From: Sphaerotilus microaerophilus | GTDB taxonomy: Bacteria > Pseudomonadota > Gammaproteobacteria > Burkholderiales > Burkholderiaceae_C | Length of the DNA stretch: 64,000 nt | Assembly (NCBI RefSeq): GCF_023734135.1 | Contig: NZ_AP025730.1 | Location: 868,001-932,000, forward strand | Reading direction: 5' to 3' | Shown here: one piece after another, positions 8,856 through 18,900 of the stretch | Layout: each line of letters begins with the position of its first letter | Numbering within the stretch: the first letter of the stretch is position 1 | Program-made: the position numbers and the translations under genes | The notes under the pieces: model-generated | What the model was told of the DNA's origin: nothing | Database searches by the model: none | What the model saw: only the letters and a program-made list of their open reading frames with translations

Positions 8856-9590
8856 ATGACTGACACCGCTGCGCTGCCTTCCCCCACCGATCGGCCGGAG
8901 TCCACGGCCCCCGGCCTGCTGCGCCGGCGCACCCTGGGCGCGGGGGCGCTCGCTGCTGTGCTGATGGCGCTGGGCGGCTGTGCGGCGATGAACCAGATCA
9001 CCGTGGACGTTGCCAGCTTCGGCACCTGGCCCGCCGGCCGGGCGCCGGGCAGCTTTGCCTTCGAACGCCTGCTGTCGCAGGCCCAGGGCAGCGTCGAGCA
9101 GCTGCGGCTGGAGGCCGCGGCGCGTGCGGCACTGGGCCGCGCGGGCTTCCAGCCGGCGGCGAGTGCGGTGGTGGCCGACGTGCTGGTGCAGGTCGGTGCC
9201 CGCGAGGGGCGCATCGTGGACCCCTGGACGGACTTCAACTGGGGCTGGCGCGTCGGCGGCTGGCGCGGCTTCGGGCCGGCCTGGCCGCACCGCGGTGGCA
9301 GCTTCGGCTGGTCGATCGGCGGCGCCTGGCCGGTGGACGCCACGCGCGACTACCGCGAGGTGGCGCTGCAGCTGCTCGACCGGGCCACCCGGCAGCCGCT
9401 GGTCGAGGTGCATGTGCGCTACGAGGCCCGCATGGTGAGCGACAACGTGCTGCCGGCGCTGTACGAGGCGGCCCTGCAGGGCTTCCCGAACCTGCCGGCC
9501 GGCGAGCGCCGTGTTACCGTGGCACTCACACCGGCTCCCACTCCCACTCCCGAGGCCGCTCCCGCCGCCAGTCCGGCGGCGTCGAAGTGA
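8856..9590 (+). CDS. DUF4136 domain-containing lipoprotein
   Basis: A 244-residue exported lipoprotein. After a polar N-terminus with an arginine cluster (LLRRRT) comes a hydrophobic segment ending in the lipobox LGGC, with the modified Cys42. The mature part shows the DUF4136 pattern: an FxTWP-like segment, SFAFERL, an Ala-rich helix, then a Gly/Trp/Arg-rich stretch and REVALQLLDRATRQPLVEV. The tail is Pro/Thr/Ala repeats. Function of the family is unknown; outer-membrane attachment is inferred from the lipobox. Confidence 0.82.
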   Translation: MTDTAALPSPTDRPESTAPGLLRRRTLGAGALAAVLMALGGCAAMNQITVDVASFGTWPAGRAPGSFAFERLLSQAQGSVEQLRLEAAARAALGRAGFQPAASAVVADVLVQVGAREGRIVDPWTDFNWGWRVGGWRGFGPAWPHRGGSFGWSIGGAWPVDATRDYREVALQLLDRATRQPLVEVHVRYEARMVSDNVLPALYEAALQGFPNLPAGERRVTVALTPAPTPTPEAAPAASPAASK

Positions 9591-9624
9591 CGGACTGACA
9601 CGGTTCGCCTGGGGCCGGCCCGGC

Positions 9625-10539
9625 TCAGGGCGTGCCGAGGAAGCTGCGCAGGTCCTGCGCCCAGCCGTGCAGGCGCTCGTTGGCGTGGCGGCGCTGCTCC
9701 GGCGTCGTGCGGTTGTGCAGCTCGGCGGTGAACTGGCACTGGTAGCGGTAGAGCCGGTCGCGCAGCTGGCGCTGGGCCTCGTCGCTGGCCTGGGCGAGGT
9801 GCAGCAGGCCGCTGCGGGCCAGTTCCTGGCGCTGCGGCCCGCTCAGGGTGCGCTGGCCCAGCTGCTGCAGCACGGCCAGCGCTTCGCGCTGGTCGGCCAG
9901 GCGCTCGGCAAAGGTTCGCTCGGGGTCCAGCGGGGACTGGCGCACCGCCTGGGTGATGAACTGCCGCTGGGCCCGGTCGAGCCGGCCGTAGACCAGTTCG
10001 GCGCGGTCGAGCACCCGCTTGACCGCCTCGGCCTCGCGCTCGCTGAGGTCGCCCTGGACGTGCTCGTCGCGCCACTTCTCGTTGACCTTGGCAAAGCGCG
10101 CCTCGATCTGCTTCAGGTTCTCCGGCCCGAGGCTGGCGGCGATGTCAGCCACCGCGGGGGCGAACTGGGTCAGGTACAGGTCGCGCTTGCGCTCGTAGAC
10201 CGTCACCCACTGGCAGACCTGGGCGCCGCTGGCGTCCTTCAGCGCCTCCTGGGCGATCTGGTCGAGCAGCGCGGCGTCTTCGGCCAGCTGCTGGCGACGG
10301 TGCCAGGCAAACCACTGGTCGACCGCGGCCCGGGCGCGTGGCTTCTGGGTCTCATCGAAATCGGCATACCGGTCCAACCACCAGTAGGCCAGGGTGGGGC
10401 CCTGGCCATAGGCCAGGCGCAGATTGCTGCAGCCCGTGAGCAGCAGCACGGCCAGCAGCAATGCGACCCCGATCACGCTGCGTTGCAGCAGCGTCAGGGG
10501 GGTGACACGCCGCGGTTCGATAATTGCGACTTTCACCAT
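9625..10539 (-). CDS. DUF6279 family lipoprotein
   Basis: 304 residues, read towards DUF4136. The start at 10537-10539 follows GGAG on the minus strand. A hydrophobic segment ends in the lipobox LLTGC (Cys37), then comes the family signature LRLAYGQGPTLAYWWLDRYADFD. The rest is predicted almost wholly helical, with many Arg, Gln and Glu. The function is unknown. Its start codon is only 25 bp from that of glmU on the opposite strand. Confidence 0.85.
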   Translation of the reverse strand: MVKVAIIEPRRVTPLTLLQRSVIGVALLLAVLLLTGCSNLRLAYGQGPTLAYWWLDRYADFDETQKPRARAAVDQWFAWHRRQQLAEDAALLDQIAQEALKDASGAQVCQWVTVYERKRDLYLTQFAPAVADIAASLGPENLKQIEARFAKVNEKWRDEHVQGDLSEREAEAVKRVLDRAELVYGRLDRAQRQFITQAVRQSPLDPERTFAERLADQREALAVLQQLGQRTLSGPQRQELARSGLLHLAQASDEAQRQLRDRLYRYQCQFTAELHNRTTPEQRRHANERLHGWAQDLRSFLGTP

Positions 10540-10564
10540 CTGCTCGCACTCCAAGGAAGAACGC

Positions 10565-11974
10565 ATGAGCCTCGACGTCGTGATCATGGCCGCCGGCAAA
10601 GGGACCCGGATGAAGTCGGCCCGGCCGAAGGTGCTGCACACCTTGGCGGGCCGCCCCTTATTGCAGCATGTTCTGGAGATGAGTGCCGGCCTGGGTGCCG
10701 AGCGTCTGATCACGATCACGGGCCACGGTGCCGAACTGGTCGAGACCGAAATGCGCGCCGCCTTGCCCGCCGCGCCGCTGGCCTTCGTGCGCCAGGAGCC
10801 GCAGCTGGGCACCGGCCATGCCGTCCAGCAGGCCGTGCCCGAACTGGCCGACGCGGGCACCACGCTGATCCTCAACGGCGACGTGCCGCTGGTGCGCCCG
10901 CAGACGGCGCGTGCGCTGATCGAGGCCTGCGGCGGCGAGAAGCTGGTGCTGCTCACCGTCGTGCTGGACGACCCGACCGGCTACGGGCGCATCGTGCGTG
11001 GCGGCGTGCAGGGTGACCGCGTGCTGGCCATCGTCGAGCACAAGGACGCCACGCCGGAACAGCGCGCCATCAACGAGGGCTACACCGGCATGATGGCCGC
11101 GCCCACCGCGCACCTGCGGCGCTGGTTGGCCAACCTGAAGAACGACAACGCCCAGAAGGAGTACTACCTGACCGACATCGTCGCGATGGCCGAGGCCGAG
11201 GGCGTGCCGGTGGTGGCCACCATCGCCTCGGGCGAGACCGAGGTGCTGGGCGTCAACAGCCCCGTGCAACTGGCCGACCTGGAGCGCCGCTACCAGCGCC
11301 AGCGCGCCGACGAGCTGATGGAGGCCGGCGTGCGCCTGCGCGACCCGGCCCGCTTCGACCTGCGTGGCGAGCTGGTCTGCGGCCGGGACGTGGAGATCGA
11401 CGTCAACTGCGTCTTCGAGGGTCGCGTGGAGCTGGGCGACGAGGTGCGCATCGGCGCCAACTGCGTGCTCCGCAACGCGAAGATCGCCGCGGGCGCGGTG
11501 ATCCACCCCTTCACGCACATGGACGGCGAAGCCGCCGGCATCGAGGTCGGCGAGGGTGCGCTGATCGGCCCGTTTGCTCGCCTGCGTCCCGGCGCGAAGC
11601 TGGGCGCCGAGGTGCACATCGGCAACTTCGTCGAGGTCAAGAACTCGACGATGGCCAAGGGTGCCAAGGCCAACCACCTGGCCTACCTGGGCGACGCGGT
11701 GGTGGGCGAGCGCGTCAACTACGGCGCCGGCAGCATCACCGCCAACTACGACGGTGCCAACAAGCACCGCACCACCATCGAGGCGGATGTGCACGTGGGC
11801 TCCAACTGCGTGCTGGTGGCCCCGGTGACGCTGGGCGCGGGCGCCACCATCGGTGGTGGCTCGACCATCACCAAGGACGTGCCCGCCGGCCAGCTGGCTG
11901 TCGCCCGTGGCCGCCAGGCCTGCCTGAACGGCTGGACCCGCCCGGCCAAGGCGCCGAAGAAGCCGGCCGAGTGA
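10565..11974 (+). CDS. glmU: bifunctional UDP-GlcNAc pyrophosphorylase / GlcN-1-P N-acetyltransferase
   Basis: Catalyses the last two steps to UDP-N-acetylglucosamine for peptidoglycan and LPS. The 469-residue product begins with the uridylyltransferase loop MAAGKGTRMKS and SARPKVLHTLAGRP, then GTGHAVQ and NGDVPL. From about residue 250 the hexapeptide left-handed beta-helix is obvious, ending in the acetyltransferase region with NYDGANKH and GSNCVLVAPVTLG. The ATG at 10565 follows AGGAAG. glmS, which makes the precursor, lies 1.3 kb downstream. Confidence 0.97.
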   Translation: MSLDVVIMAAGKGTRMKSARPKVLHTLAGRPLLQHVLEMSAGLGAERLITITGHGAELVETEMRAALPAAPLAFVRQEPQLGTGHAVQQAVPELADAGTTLILNGDVPLVRPQTARALIEACGGEKLVLLTVVLDDPTGYGRIVRGGVQGDRVLAIVEHKDATPEQRAINEGYTGMMAAPTAHLRRWLANLKNDNAQKEYYLTDIVAMAEAEGVPVVATIASGETEVLGVNSPVQLADLERRYQRQRADELMEAGVRLRDPARFDLRGELVCGRDVEIDVNCVFEGRVELGDEVRIGANCVLRNAKIAAGAVIHPFTHMDGEAAGIEVGEGALIGPFARLRPGAKLGAEVHIGNFVEVKNSTMAKGAKANHLAYLGDAVVGERVNYGAGSITANYDGANKHRTTIEADVHVGSNCVLVAPVTLGAGATIGGGSTITKDVPAGQLAVARGRQACLNGWTRPAKAPKKPAE

Positions 11975-12002
11975 TGACGGCGACCGAGCGGATTGCGCCT
12001 GG

Positions 12003-12530
12003 GTGGCACGGCGGCTGCGGCCGCAGCGCGCGCCCGGGCCGTGCCGGCAAGGGGCGGTCGTGGCGTTGATCGACCCCGCGCTGCGCCCGCAGGCCGAGGA
12101 CGTCGTCGCCGAGGTGGAGCGCCACCGCGGCGCGCTGCCCGACGGCCCGGTGGCCGAAGATGCGCCGCTCACGCTGCCGGTGCCGCTCGACCCCACCCAC
12201 TACGCGGTGCTGGGACTGGACGAACACGCCGATGCGGTCACCATCGCGCAGGTGGTTGACCACCTGACCCTGCCGCCCGCGGCCTCCGCCGCGGTGGCAG
12301 CGCCGCCCGATCCGCGCCGGCTGGCCGCAGCGGTGCTGGGTGACCCGCTGCGCCGGGCCGTCTACGACGCCTGGCTGGTGCGCGAGCGCCGCTGGCTCGC
12401 CCGGGTGGCGCCCAGCCGGCCGGCGGACCGGCTGCGCCGCCAGCTGCGCCTGGCGCTGCGCTGGCTGCCGCTGCTCATCCCGGTGGCGCTGCTGGCGGTG
12501 GGCCTGGCCTGGCTCTGGCTGGAGCGCTGA
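12003..12530 (+). CDS. hypothetical membrane protein with degenerate J-domain-like region
   Basis: No certain family. Up to 175 residues from the GTG at 12003, or 156 from the GTG at 12060, which follows AAGGGG and is the better-supplied start. The middle resembles a J-domain: HYAVLGLDEHADAVTIAQVV at the front and AAVLGDPLRRAVYDAWL at the back, but the HPD catalytic tripeptide is absent. A basic linker with many Arg leads to one C-terminal transmembrane helix (LPLLIPVALLAVGLAWLWL) ending in ER. This suggests an inner-membrane protein with a cytosolic J-like domain that cannot stimulate Hsp70 in the usual way. It follows glmU by 28-86 bp. Confidence 0.6.
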   Translation: MARRLRPQRAPGPCRQGAVVALIDPALRPQAEDVVAEVERHRGALPDGPVAEDAPLTLPVPLDPTHYAVLGLDEHADAVTIAQVVDHLTLPPAASAAVAAPPDPRRLAAAVLGDPLRRAVYDAWLVRERRWLARVAPSRPADRLRRQLRLALRWLPLLIPVALLAVGLAWLWLER

Positions 12531-12563
12531 CCGCGGCGAGGGCGCTGGTCCAGTTGCGCCGGC

Positions 12564-13058
12564 CTAATCGCCCGCCGGACCGGGCGCGGGCAGCGTGATC
12601 GCCAACCCCGCCTTGGCGCGGTGCACGCTGAAGAAGCAGCGCACGTTGCGTACGTTGGCGTCGTCGGTGAACAGCCGCCGCGCCAGCGCCTGGTAGGCCG
12701 GCATGTCGGCCACCTGGGCGATCAGCACGAAGTCCGGCCCGCCGTTGGTGCGGTAGCACTGCTGCACGCCCGCATCGGCCACCGCGCGCGCCTCAAACGC
12801 GGCCAGCCGCTCGGCGGACTGCGTGTCCAGCGTCACCTCCACGATCGCCGTCAACCCGTGGCCGAGCGCCTCGGGCGACAGCACCGCGATCGTGCGCTCG
12901 ATCACCCCGGCCTCGGCCAGCCGGCGGATGCGCCGCAGCCCGGTGGCGGGCGACACATGGGCCGCCTCCGACAGCGCCTGGTTGGAGCGGGCAGCGTCCT
13001 GTTGCAGCTCAGCCAATAGGCGCAGGTCAATGGCGTCCACCGTGATGGAGAGTGTCAT
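12564..13058 (-). CDS. Lrp/AsnC family transcriptional regulator
   Basis: 164 residues: N-terminal AsnC-type winged helix (DAIDLRLLAELQQDAARSN, VSPATGLRRIRRLAEAGVI) and C-terminal RAM ligand-binding domain (IVEVTL, YRTNGGPDFVLIAQV). Members sense amino acids and form octamers on DNA. It is divergent from glmS with a notably AT-rich 186-bp spacer, so it probably regulates itself and may influence glmS. The ligand cannot be told from the sequence. Confidence 0.92.
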   Translation of the reverse strand: MTLSITVDAIDLRLLAELQQDAARSNQALSEAAHVSPATGLRRIRRLAEAGVIERTIAVLSPEALGHGLTAIVEVTLDTQSAERLAAFEARAVADAGVQQCYRTNGGPDFVLIAQVADMPAYQALARRLFTDDANVRNVRCFFSVHRAKAGLAITLPAPGPAGD

Positions 13059-13244
13059 GAAAGAAAATTCCGAAATTCGTCACTCAAAGAACAATAACGC
13101 CATATCGACGTCTTGGTGGCTGATTATTGCGCCAATCGTGACATTTGGATGATTCATTTCATGCGAGGCTCTCTACCATCGCGCCCAGCCTGATGCGCTG
13201 CCTGCGCATCCCCCTCCAACCGCAGTTCAAGGGACTCCCCTCCT
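13059..13244. promoter_or_regulatory. AT-rich divergent control region between Lrp-type gene and glmS
   Basis: This 186-bp spacer is markedly richer in A and T than anything nearby (about 13065-13165). It must contain the promoters of both divergent genes. I cannot assign -35/-10 boxes with confidence; TTGCGC at 13126 with a weak TGATTC 17 bp further is one possibility for glmS. Confidence 0.5.
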
Positions 13245-15107
13245 ATGTGTGGCATCGTCGGCGCCGTCAGTCAGCGCAACATCGTCCCCATCCTCATCCA
13301 GGGCCTGCAGCGGCTGGAGTACCGCGGCTATGACTCCTGCGGCGTGGCCGTGCACCAGGGGGGCGAACTGCGCCGCTCGCGCAGCACCTCCCGCGTGGCC
13401 GAGCTGGACGCGCTGGTGCAGCAGGACGGCGTTGAAGGTCTCGTCGGCATCGCCCATACCCGCTGGGCCACCCACGGCGCCCCGGCGGTGCACAACGCCC
13501 ACCCGCACTTCAGCCACGGCACCGGCAACGACGCCAAGTCCGCCAAGGCCGGCCGCATCGCGCTGGTGCACAACGGCATCATCGAGAACCACGACGAGCT
13601 GCGCGCCGACCTCAAGGCCCGCGGCTACGAGTTCACCAGCCAGACCGACACCGAGGTCATCGCCCACCTGATCGACTCGATCTACCAGGGTGACCTGTTC
13701 GACGCGGTGCAGCGCGCCATCGTCCAGCTCAAGGGCGCCTACGCCATCGCGGTGTTCTGCCGCGAGGAGCCGCAGCGCGTGGTCGGCGCGCGCGAGGGCT
13801 CGCCGCTGGTGCTGGGCGTGGGCCAGGGCGAGAACTTCCTCGCCTCCGACGCGATGGCGCTGGCCGGCGTCACCGACCAGATCGTCTACCTGGAAGAGGG
13901 CGACGTGGTCGACCTCCAGCAGGGCAAGTACTGGATCACCACGCGCCAGGCGGGCGACCAGTTCGTGCGCGTCGAGCGCCCGGTCAAGACCGTGCACGCG
14001 CACAGCGGCGCGGCCGAGCTGGGCCCCTACCGCCACTACATGCAGAAGGAGATCTTCGAGCAGCCGCGCGCCATCGCCGACACGCTCGAAGGCATCGAGG
14101 CCATCACGCCCGAGCTGTTCGGCGACAAGGCCGCGGCGATCTTCCCGCAGATCGACCGCGTGCTCATCCTCGCCTGCGGCACCAGCAGCTACTCCGGCCT
14201 GACCGGCAAGTACTGGCTGGAGAGCATCGCCAAGATCCCCTGCGCGGTCGAGATCGCCAGCGAGTACCGCTACCGCGAGAGCGTGCCCGACCCGCGCACG
14301 CTGGTCATCACCATCAGCCAGAGCGGCGAAACCGCCGACACCCTGGCCGCGCTCAAGCACGCCCGCGCCCAGGGCATGACCCACACGCTGACCATCTGCA
14401 ACGTGTCTACCAGCGCGATGGTGCGCGAATGCGAGCTGGCCTTCATCACCCATGCGGGCGTCGAGATCGGCGTGGCCTCCACCAAGGCCTTCACCACCCA
14501 GCTGGTGGCGCTGTTCCTGCTGACCCTGGTGCTGGCCAAGCAGCGCGGCACCCTGCCGGAAAAGGGCGAAGTCGCCGCCCTGCGCAACCTGCGCCACCTG
14601 CCCGCCGCGGTGCAGTCCGTGCTGGCGCTGGAGCCGCAGATCATGGCCTGGGCCGACGGCTTTACCAGCAAGCAGCACGCGCTCTTCCTGGGCCGCGGGC
14701 GCCACTACCCGATCGCGCTGGAGGGCGCGCTCAAGCTCAAGGAAATCAGCTACATCCACGCCGAGGCCTACCCGGCTGGCGAGCTCAAGCACGGCCCGCT
14801 GGCGCTGGTCGATGCCGAGATGCCGGTGGTCACCATCGCCCCGGCCGACGACCTGCTGGAAAAGCTCAAGAGCAACATGCAGGAAGTGCGCGCCCGCGGC
14901 GGCCAGCTCTACGTCTTTGCCGACGCCGACACCAAGATCGAGAGCAGCGAGGGCGTGCACGTCATCCGCATGCCCGAGCACTACGGTGCGCTCAGCCCCA
15001 TCCTGCACGTGGTGCCGCTGCAGCTGCTGGCGTACCACACCGCCTGCGCGCGGGGTACGGACGTGGACAAGCCGCGCAACCTGGCCAAGAGCGTGACGGT
15101 GGAGTGA
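13245..15107 (+). CDS. glmS: glutamine--fructose-6-phosphate aminotransferase (isomerizing)
   Basis: Makes glucosamine-6-phosphate from fructose-6-phosphate and glutamine, the entry step to amino-sugar synthesis. The 620-residue product starts MCGIVGAV, with Cys2 as the glutaminase nucleophile after Met removal. RGYDSCG and HTRWATHG mark the class-II amidotransferase domain. Two SIS domains follow ([24 protein letters not shown]), and the C-terminal [15 protein letters not shown] is invariant in the family. The start is fixed by the catalytic cysteine. Confidence 0.97.
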   Translation: MCGIVGAVSQRNIVPILIQGLQRLEYRGYDSCGVAVHQGGELRRSRSTSRVAELDALVQQDGVEGLVGIAHTRWATHGAPAVHNAHPHFSHGTGNDAKSAKAGRIALVHNGIIENHDELRADLKARGYEFTSQTDTEVIAHLIDSIYQGDLFDAVQRAIVQLKGAYAIAVFCREEPQRVVGAREGSPLVLGVGQGENFLASDAMALAGVTDQIVYLEEGDVVDLQQGKYWITTRQAGDQFVRVERPVKTVHAHSGAAELGPYRHYMQKEIFEQPRAIADTLEGIEAITPELFGDKAAAIFPQIDRVLILACGTSSYSGLTGKYWLESIAKIPCAVEIASEYRYRESVPDPRTLVITISQSGETADTLAALKHARAQGMTHTLTICNVSTSAMVRECELAFITHAGVEIGVASTKAFTTQLVALFLLTLVLAKQRGTLPEKGEVAALRNLRHLPAAVQSVLALEPQIMAWADGFTSKQHALFLGRGRHYPIALEGALKLKEISYIHAEAYPAGELKHGPLALVDAEMPVVTIAPADDLLEKLKSNMQEVRARGGQLYVFADADTKIESSEGVHVIRMPEHYGALSPILHVVPLQLLAYHTACARGTDVDKPRNLAKSVTVE

Positions 15108-15193
15108 GCGTGAAGTGACGGGAGCGTGGGGTGATTTGCGCCCTGCGCGCTCCCGCGCTCGCCCCGCTCCACGGGGCGCCCCCTAGAATCCGA

Positions 15194-15208
15194 CTGACTT
15201 TCAGTCAG
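15194..15208. promoter_or_regulatory. operator-like inverted repeat upstream of torR
   Basis: CTGACT-TTC-AGTCAG, perfect 6-bp arms with a 3-bp spacer, lies about 30 bp before the torR start. The form is typical of TetR-type operators. No obvious cognate regulator gene lies beside it. Confidence 0.4.
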
Positions 15209-15237
15209 CTCCTTCGAGCGGGTGTCGCCAGATTGCC

Positions 15238-15957
15238 GTGAACGCGGAACGTCCTCCCTGCCTGCTGGTCGTCGATGACGACCCCGTCACCTGCGCTCGC
15301 CTGGAGAGCTACTTCGGGCAGCAGGGCTACACCGTCTTCGCCGCGGCCAGTGGCAGCGAAATGTGGCCCCTCCTGCGTGGCCAGCGCGTGGACGTGGTGT
15401 TGCTGGACGTCGGCCTGCCGGGCAAGGACGGGCTGGAGCTGGCGCGCGAGTTGCGTGCGCATGACGAGCACCTGGGCATCATTCTGGTGACCGGGCGCAG
15501 CGACGACGTGGACAAGATCGTCGGCCTTGAGTCGGGAGCGGACGACTACGTCACCAAGCCCTTCAACTCGCGAGAACTGCTGGCGCGGGTCAAGATCGTG
15601 CTGCGTGGCCTGCGCCATCGTCCGCCGTCGCCCCAGCCCGACGGCTTGCAGATCGGCCCCTGGGCACTCGATGTGGCGCACCGCCGTCTGGTGGGCCCGG
15701 GAGACCGGCGGCAGACCCTGACGCGCGGCGAGTTCGAGTTGCTGCAGATGCTGCTGCGCCACCGCGGCACCGTGCTCAGCCGGGAACGCCTGGCGCCGGC
15801 GGTGAGCCATCGCAGCTGGGACCCGAACGACCGCAGCATCGACGTGCTGGTCTCGCGACTGCGCGAGAAGGTCGAGGACGATGCCCGCCAGCCCGAGCGC
15901 ATCCTGACCGTGCGAGGCGAGGGCTACCTGCTCGCGTCCGAATCCCCAGGCGTCTGA
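15238..15957 (+). CDS. torR: OmpR-family response regulator, TorR-like
   Basis: 239 residues. The receiver domain has the acidic pocket VVDDDP, phospho-acceptor Asp57 in LLDVGLPG, T of LVTGR and Lys in VTKPF; the C-terminal half is a winged helix of the OmpR type (LTRGEFELLQMLLRHRGTVLSRE, DVLVSRLREKVEDD). The start is GTG at 15238. The assignment as TorR rests on its neighbours: a TorS-type hybrid kinase, TorT and TorA. Its last 34 bp overlap the 3' end of torS on the other strand. It would activate torA when TMAO is present. Confidence 0.87.
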   Translation: MNAERPPCLLVVDDDPVTCARLESYFGQQGYTVFAAASGSEMWPLLRGQRVDVVLLDVGLPGKDGLELARELRAHDEHLGIILVTGRSDDVDKIVGLESGADDYVTKPFNSRELLARVKIVLRGLRHRPPSPQPDGLQIGPWALDVAHRRLVGPGDRRQTLTRGEFELLQMLLRHRGTVLSRERLAPAVSHRSWDPNDRSIDVLVSRLREKVEDDARQPERILTVRGEGYLLASESPGV

Positions 15958-18900
15958 CCCTTCGGCGGCAGGAGACGGTGCTCCAGTGCCTGCACCGAGC
16001 GCTCGCTGCTGTTGCGCAGGGTGTGGACCGCGGCGGCCAGTGCGGCCGGCGGGGTGACGTCCACCACCGGCGCGTCCCGCTCCAGCTGGCGAGCCAGTGC
16101 CACGGTGTGCTGGAAGCCGAGGTTGGCCGCGGCACTGGCCAGCTTGTGGGCGCGGCGGGCGATCTCTGCGCGATCGCCGACGGCCAGCGAATCGTCGAAG
16201 GCCGCAAAGGCCTCTTCAGCGGTACCGCGGTACAGCGTTGACAGCTTGGCGAGCGTGGCTTCCCCCAGGCTGGCCAGCTCCTCGGCGAGGAAGGCTTCGT
16301 CCAGCAGGGTGTCGGCGGGTGCTGGGGCCACCCGTGCATCCGCTGGTGCCAACGGCGCGGCCGATGGCGTGCGCCCGGCGACCATGGCTTCGGCCAGGGC
16401 CCGTGCCAGCAGCGCACGGTGGAAGGGCTTGGGCAGGAAGCCCACCAGGCCCGCGGCTGCCATCTCCTCGCGTGCCCCCTCGGGCAGGTGCGCCGACATC
16501 GCCACGATCGGCAATGACCGCCACCGCCCGCCGTCGAGCGTGTGGATCGTGCGCGCCACATCGATGCCAGAGGCGCCGGGCAGGCTGATGTCCATCAGCA
16601 CCAGGTCGATCGGCCGCTCACCTTGCTGGAGATACGCCAGGGCCGCCTCGCCGTCGGCCGCTGCATGGGGGCGATGGCCGAGGAATTCGAGGTGGCGCAG
16701 GCAGACCATGCGGTTGACCTCGTCGTCCTCGACGACCAGCACGTCGAGTGGTGTGGGCCGCCGGAGTTCGGGCCCGGCCGAGCCGGGTGTGGTGATCGCT
16801 GCACTCACCGCAGTCGCTGGGACCGGATCCCCCGCCTCGGGTGCCGGTTCCGCCGGTTCAAAAGGCAGCTCGAAGTGCACGGTCGTGCCCCGGCCGACCA
16901 CACTGTCCAGCCCGATCCGGCCCCCCAGCAGCGCCACCAACCTCCGGCACACCGCCAGGCCCAGGCCGGTGCCACCATGGCGCCGGTGAGCCGTGTCCTC
17001 GACCTGCACAAAGGGCTGGAACACCGACTCCTGCTGGGCTGCGGGAATGCCGATGCCGGTGTCGCTGACCTCGAAACGCAGGCGCAGCTGCGGCGGCTCG
17101 CTGTCCGGGAGCCTGCACACCGCCACCGTGACCTCACCTTCGTCGGTGAACTTCACCGCATTGCCGATGATGTTGAGCAGGATCTGGTTGAGCTTGCGCC
17201 GGTCGCCGACGATGCGCTGCGGCAGGTCCTCGGCGATGTCACGCACCAGGGCCAGGTCCTTGGCGCGGGCGGTGACCCACTGCAGCGAGAGCATGTCGTC
17301 CACCGCCTCGCGCAGGTCGAAGGGCAGGGGGTCGACGCTCACGCGCCCGCCTTCCAGCCGGGAGAAGCTCAGCATGTCGTCGAGGATCTCCAGCAGCGTC
17401 GAGTTGGCGTAGCCGATCATGCGCAGGTACTCCTGCTGGCGGCTGTCCAGTGGGGTGTCGCGCAGCAGCTGCACACTGCCGTCCACGCCGGCCAGCGGGG
17501 TGCGCAGCTCGTGGCTGAGGGTGCCGAGGAACTCGTTCTTCGCCCGGTTGGCCTCCTCGGCCTGGTGGCGCGCGACTGCGTGTTCGGCCACCTCACGCTC
17601 CAGCAGCAGGTTGCTGCGGCTGAGTTCGGCGGTGCGTGATTGCACCTGCTGCTCCAGGGCCTGCTGGTGGTCGAGCAGGGCCTGCTCCAGGCGCGCGCGC
17701 TCACGGGCGTTGCGGCGGAACTGCTCCAGCGCATCGGCCAGCGGTGCCAGAGGGTCACGCGGTCCGTGCGGACGGATCACCGCGTCCAGGTCACCGCGGC
17801 CCAGCGCCCGCACCAGCGACTCCATCTCCTGCAGCCGACCGACCAGGTGGGAACGCAGGATCAGCCACAGCGACAGCAGCAGGGCGGCGAACAACAGCCC
17901 CGCCACCGCCAGGAAGCCGGCCATGCCGCGGTCCACCGCCAGGCGGGAGGCGCCGGTGGCGTCCTCGATTGAACGGCTGCCCGCACCCAGCAGCAGGGCC
18001 CCCAGTTCCCCCAGTCGCTGTGCCAGCACGGCCCCTTCCCCGCGCAGGGCCGCCAGCCGCCGATCCAGTGCCAGGGTGTCGCTGCGCACCGCGAACACGC
18101 CAGACGGCGCCACACCTTGCTGCAGTACCTGCCGCCTGGCCAGCGCATCGGCACGTCGCTGGGGGTCGCGCACGTCCTGCAGGCGCCGCTGCAGCACACC
18201 GAGCTGCTCGCCATACGACTGCCGCATCGCTTCGATGGAGGCTGCGACCTCCTCTCTTTCCAGTCGTTCCAGCTGGGTCTTGAGGGTGAAGCACAGCAGT
18301 TGCAGCTCGGACATGCGCTCCATGCGGTCGAGATCCACCTCGGCGAGCCGGTCGAGCGACTCGAGCACCGGCTCGTGCGCCCCGCCGCGCTGCACCAGGG
18401 GGTAGAGGGCCGCGAGGGTGGTCGAGGTGGCGGTGGAGGCATTGGCGGCCAGCGATTCGGCCAGATTGCCCAGTGCGTCCAGGGCCCGGCGCTGTTCGGC
18501 CAGCTGCAACTGTTGCTGCCGGCGCAGGCTGAGCAGGGTGTCGATGGCGGTGGCCTGCTGCTCCAGATTGGCGCCGATGGCCTGCAGCGTCCGGCCGGCT
18601 TCGGCCGTGAGGGGGGGCTCGAAGCGCTGGCCCTGCAGCCGTTGCATCACCCCGTTCAGCGCGGCCAGTTGGCTGCGGCCCGAGAGGCGCAGTTGCGTCA
18701 CCTCCTCGGCCGATTCGGCACGGCCGAGCTGTTCGACCAGGGCCACCACCCCTGTGTTCAGCCGCGCCATGGCCTGCACCGCCTCCATCGCCGGCAGGGC
18801 TTCATCGAAGATGTCGTGCTGCGCCGCAACCACCCCGCGGAAACTCAGCCAGGCCGTCAGGGCCACCGCCAGCGTCAACAACGCCCCGCCGGTCATGACC

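Noticed and set aside
13059..13244. glmS ribozyme in the leader
   Set aside because: Known from Firmicutes-type bacteria; no core sequence or pseudoknot pattern is seen in this AT-rich leader.
13227..15038. 603-codon open frame antisense to glmS
   Set aside because: A shadow frame caused by high GC; no domains, His/Gly/Val-rich composition, and glmS is certain on the other strand.
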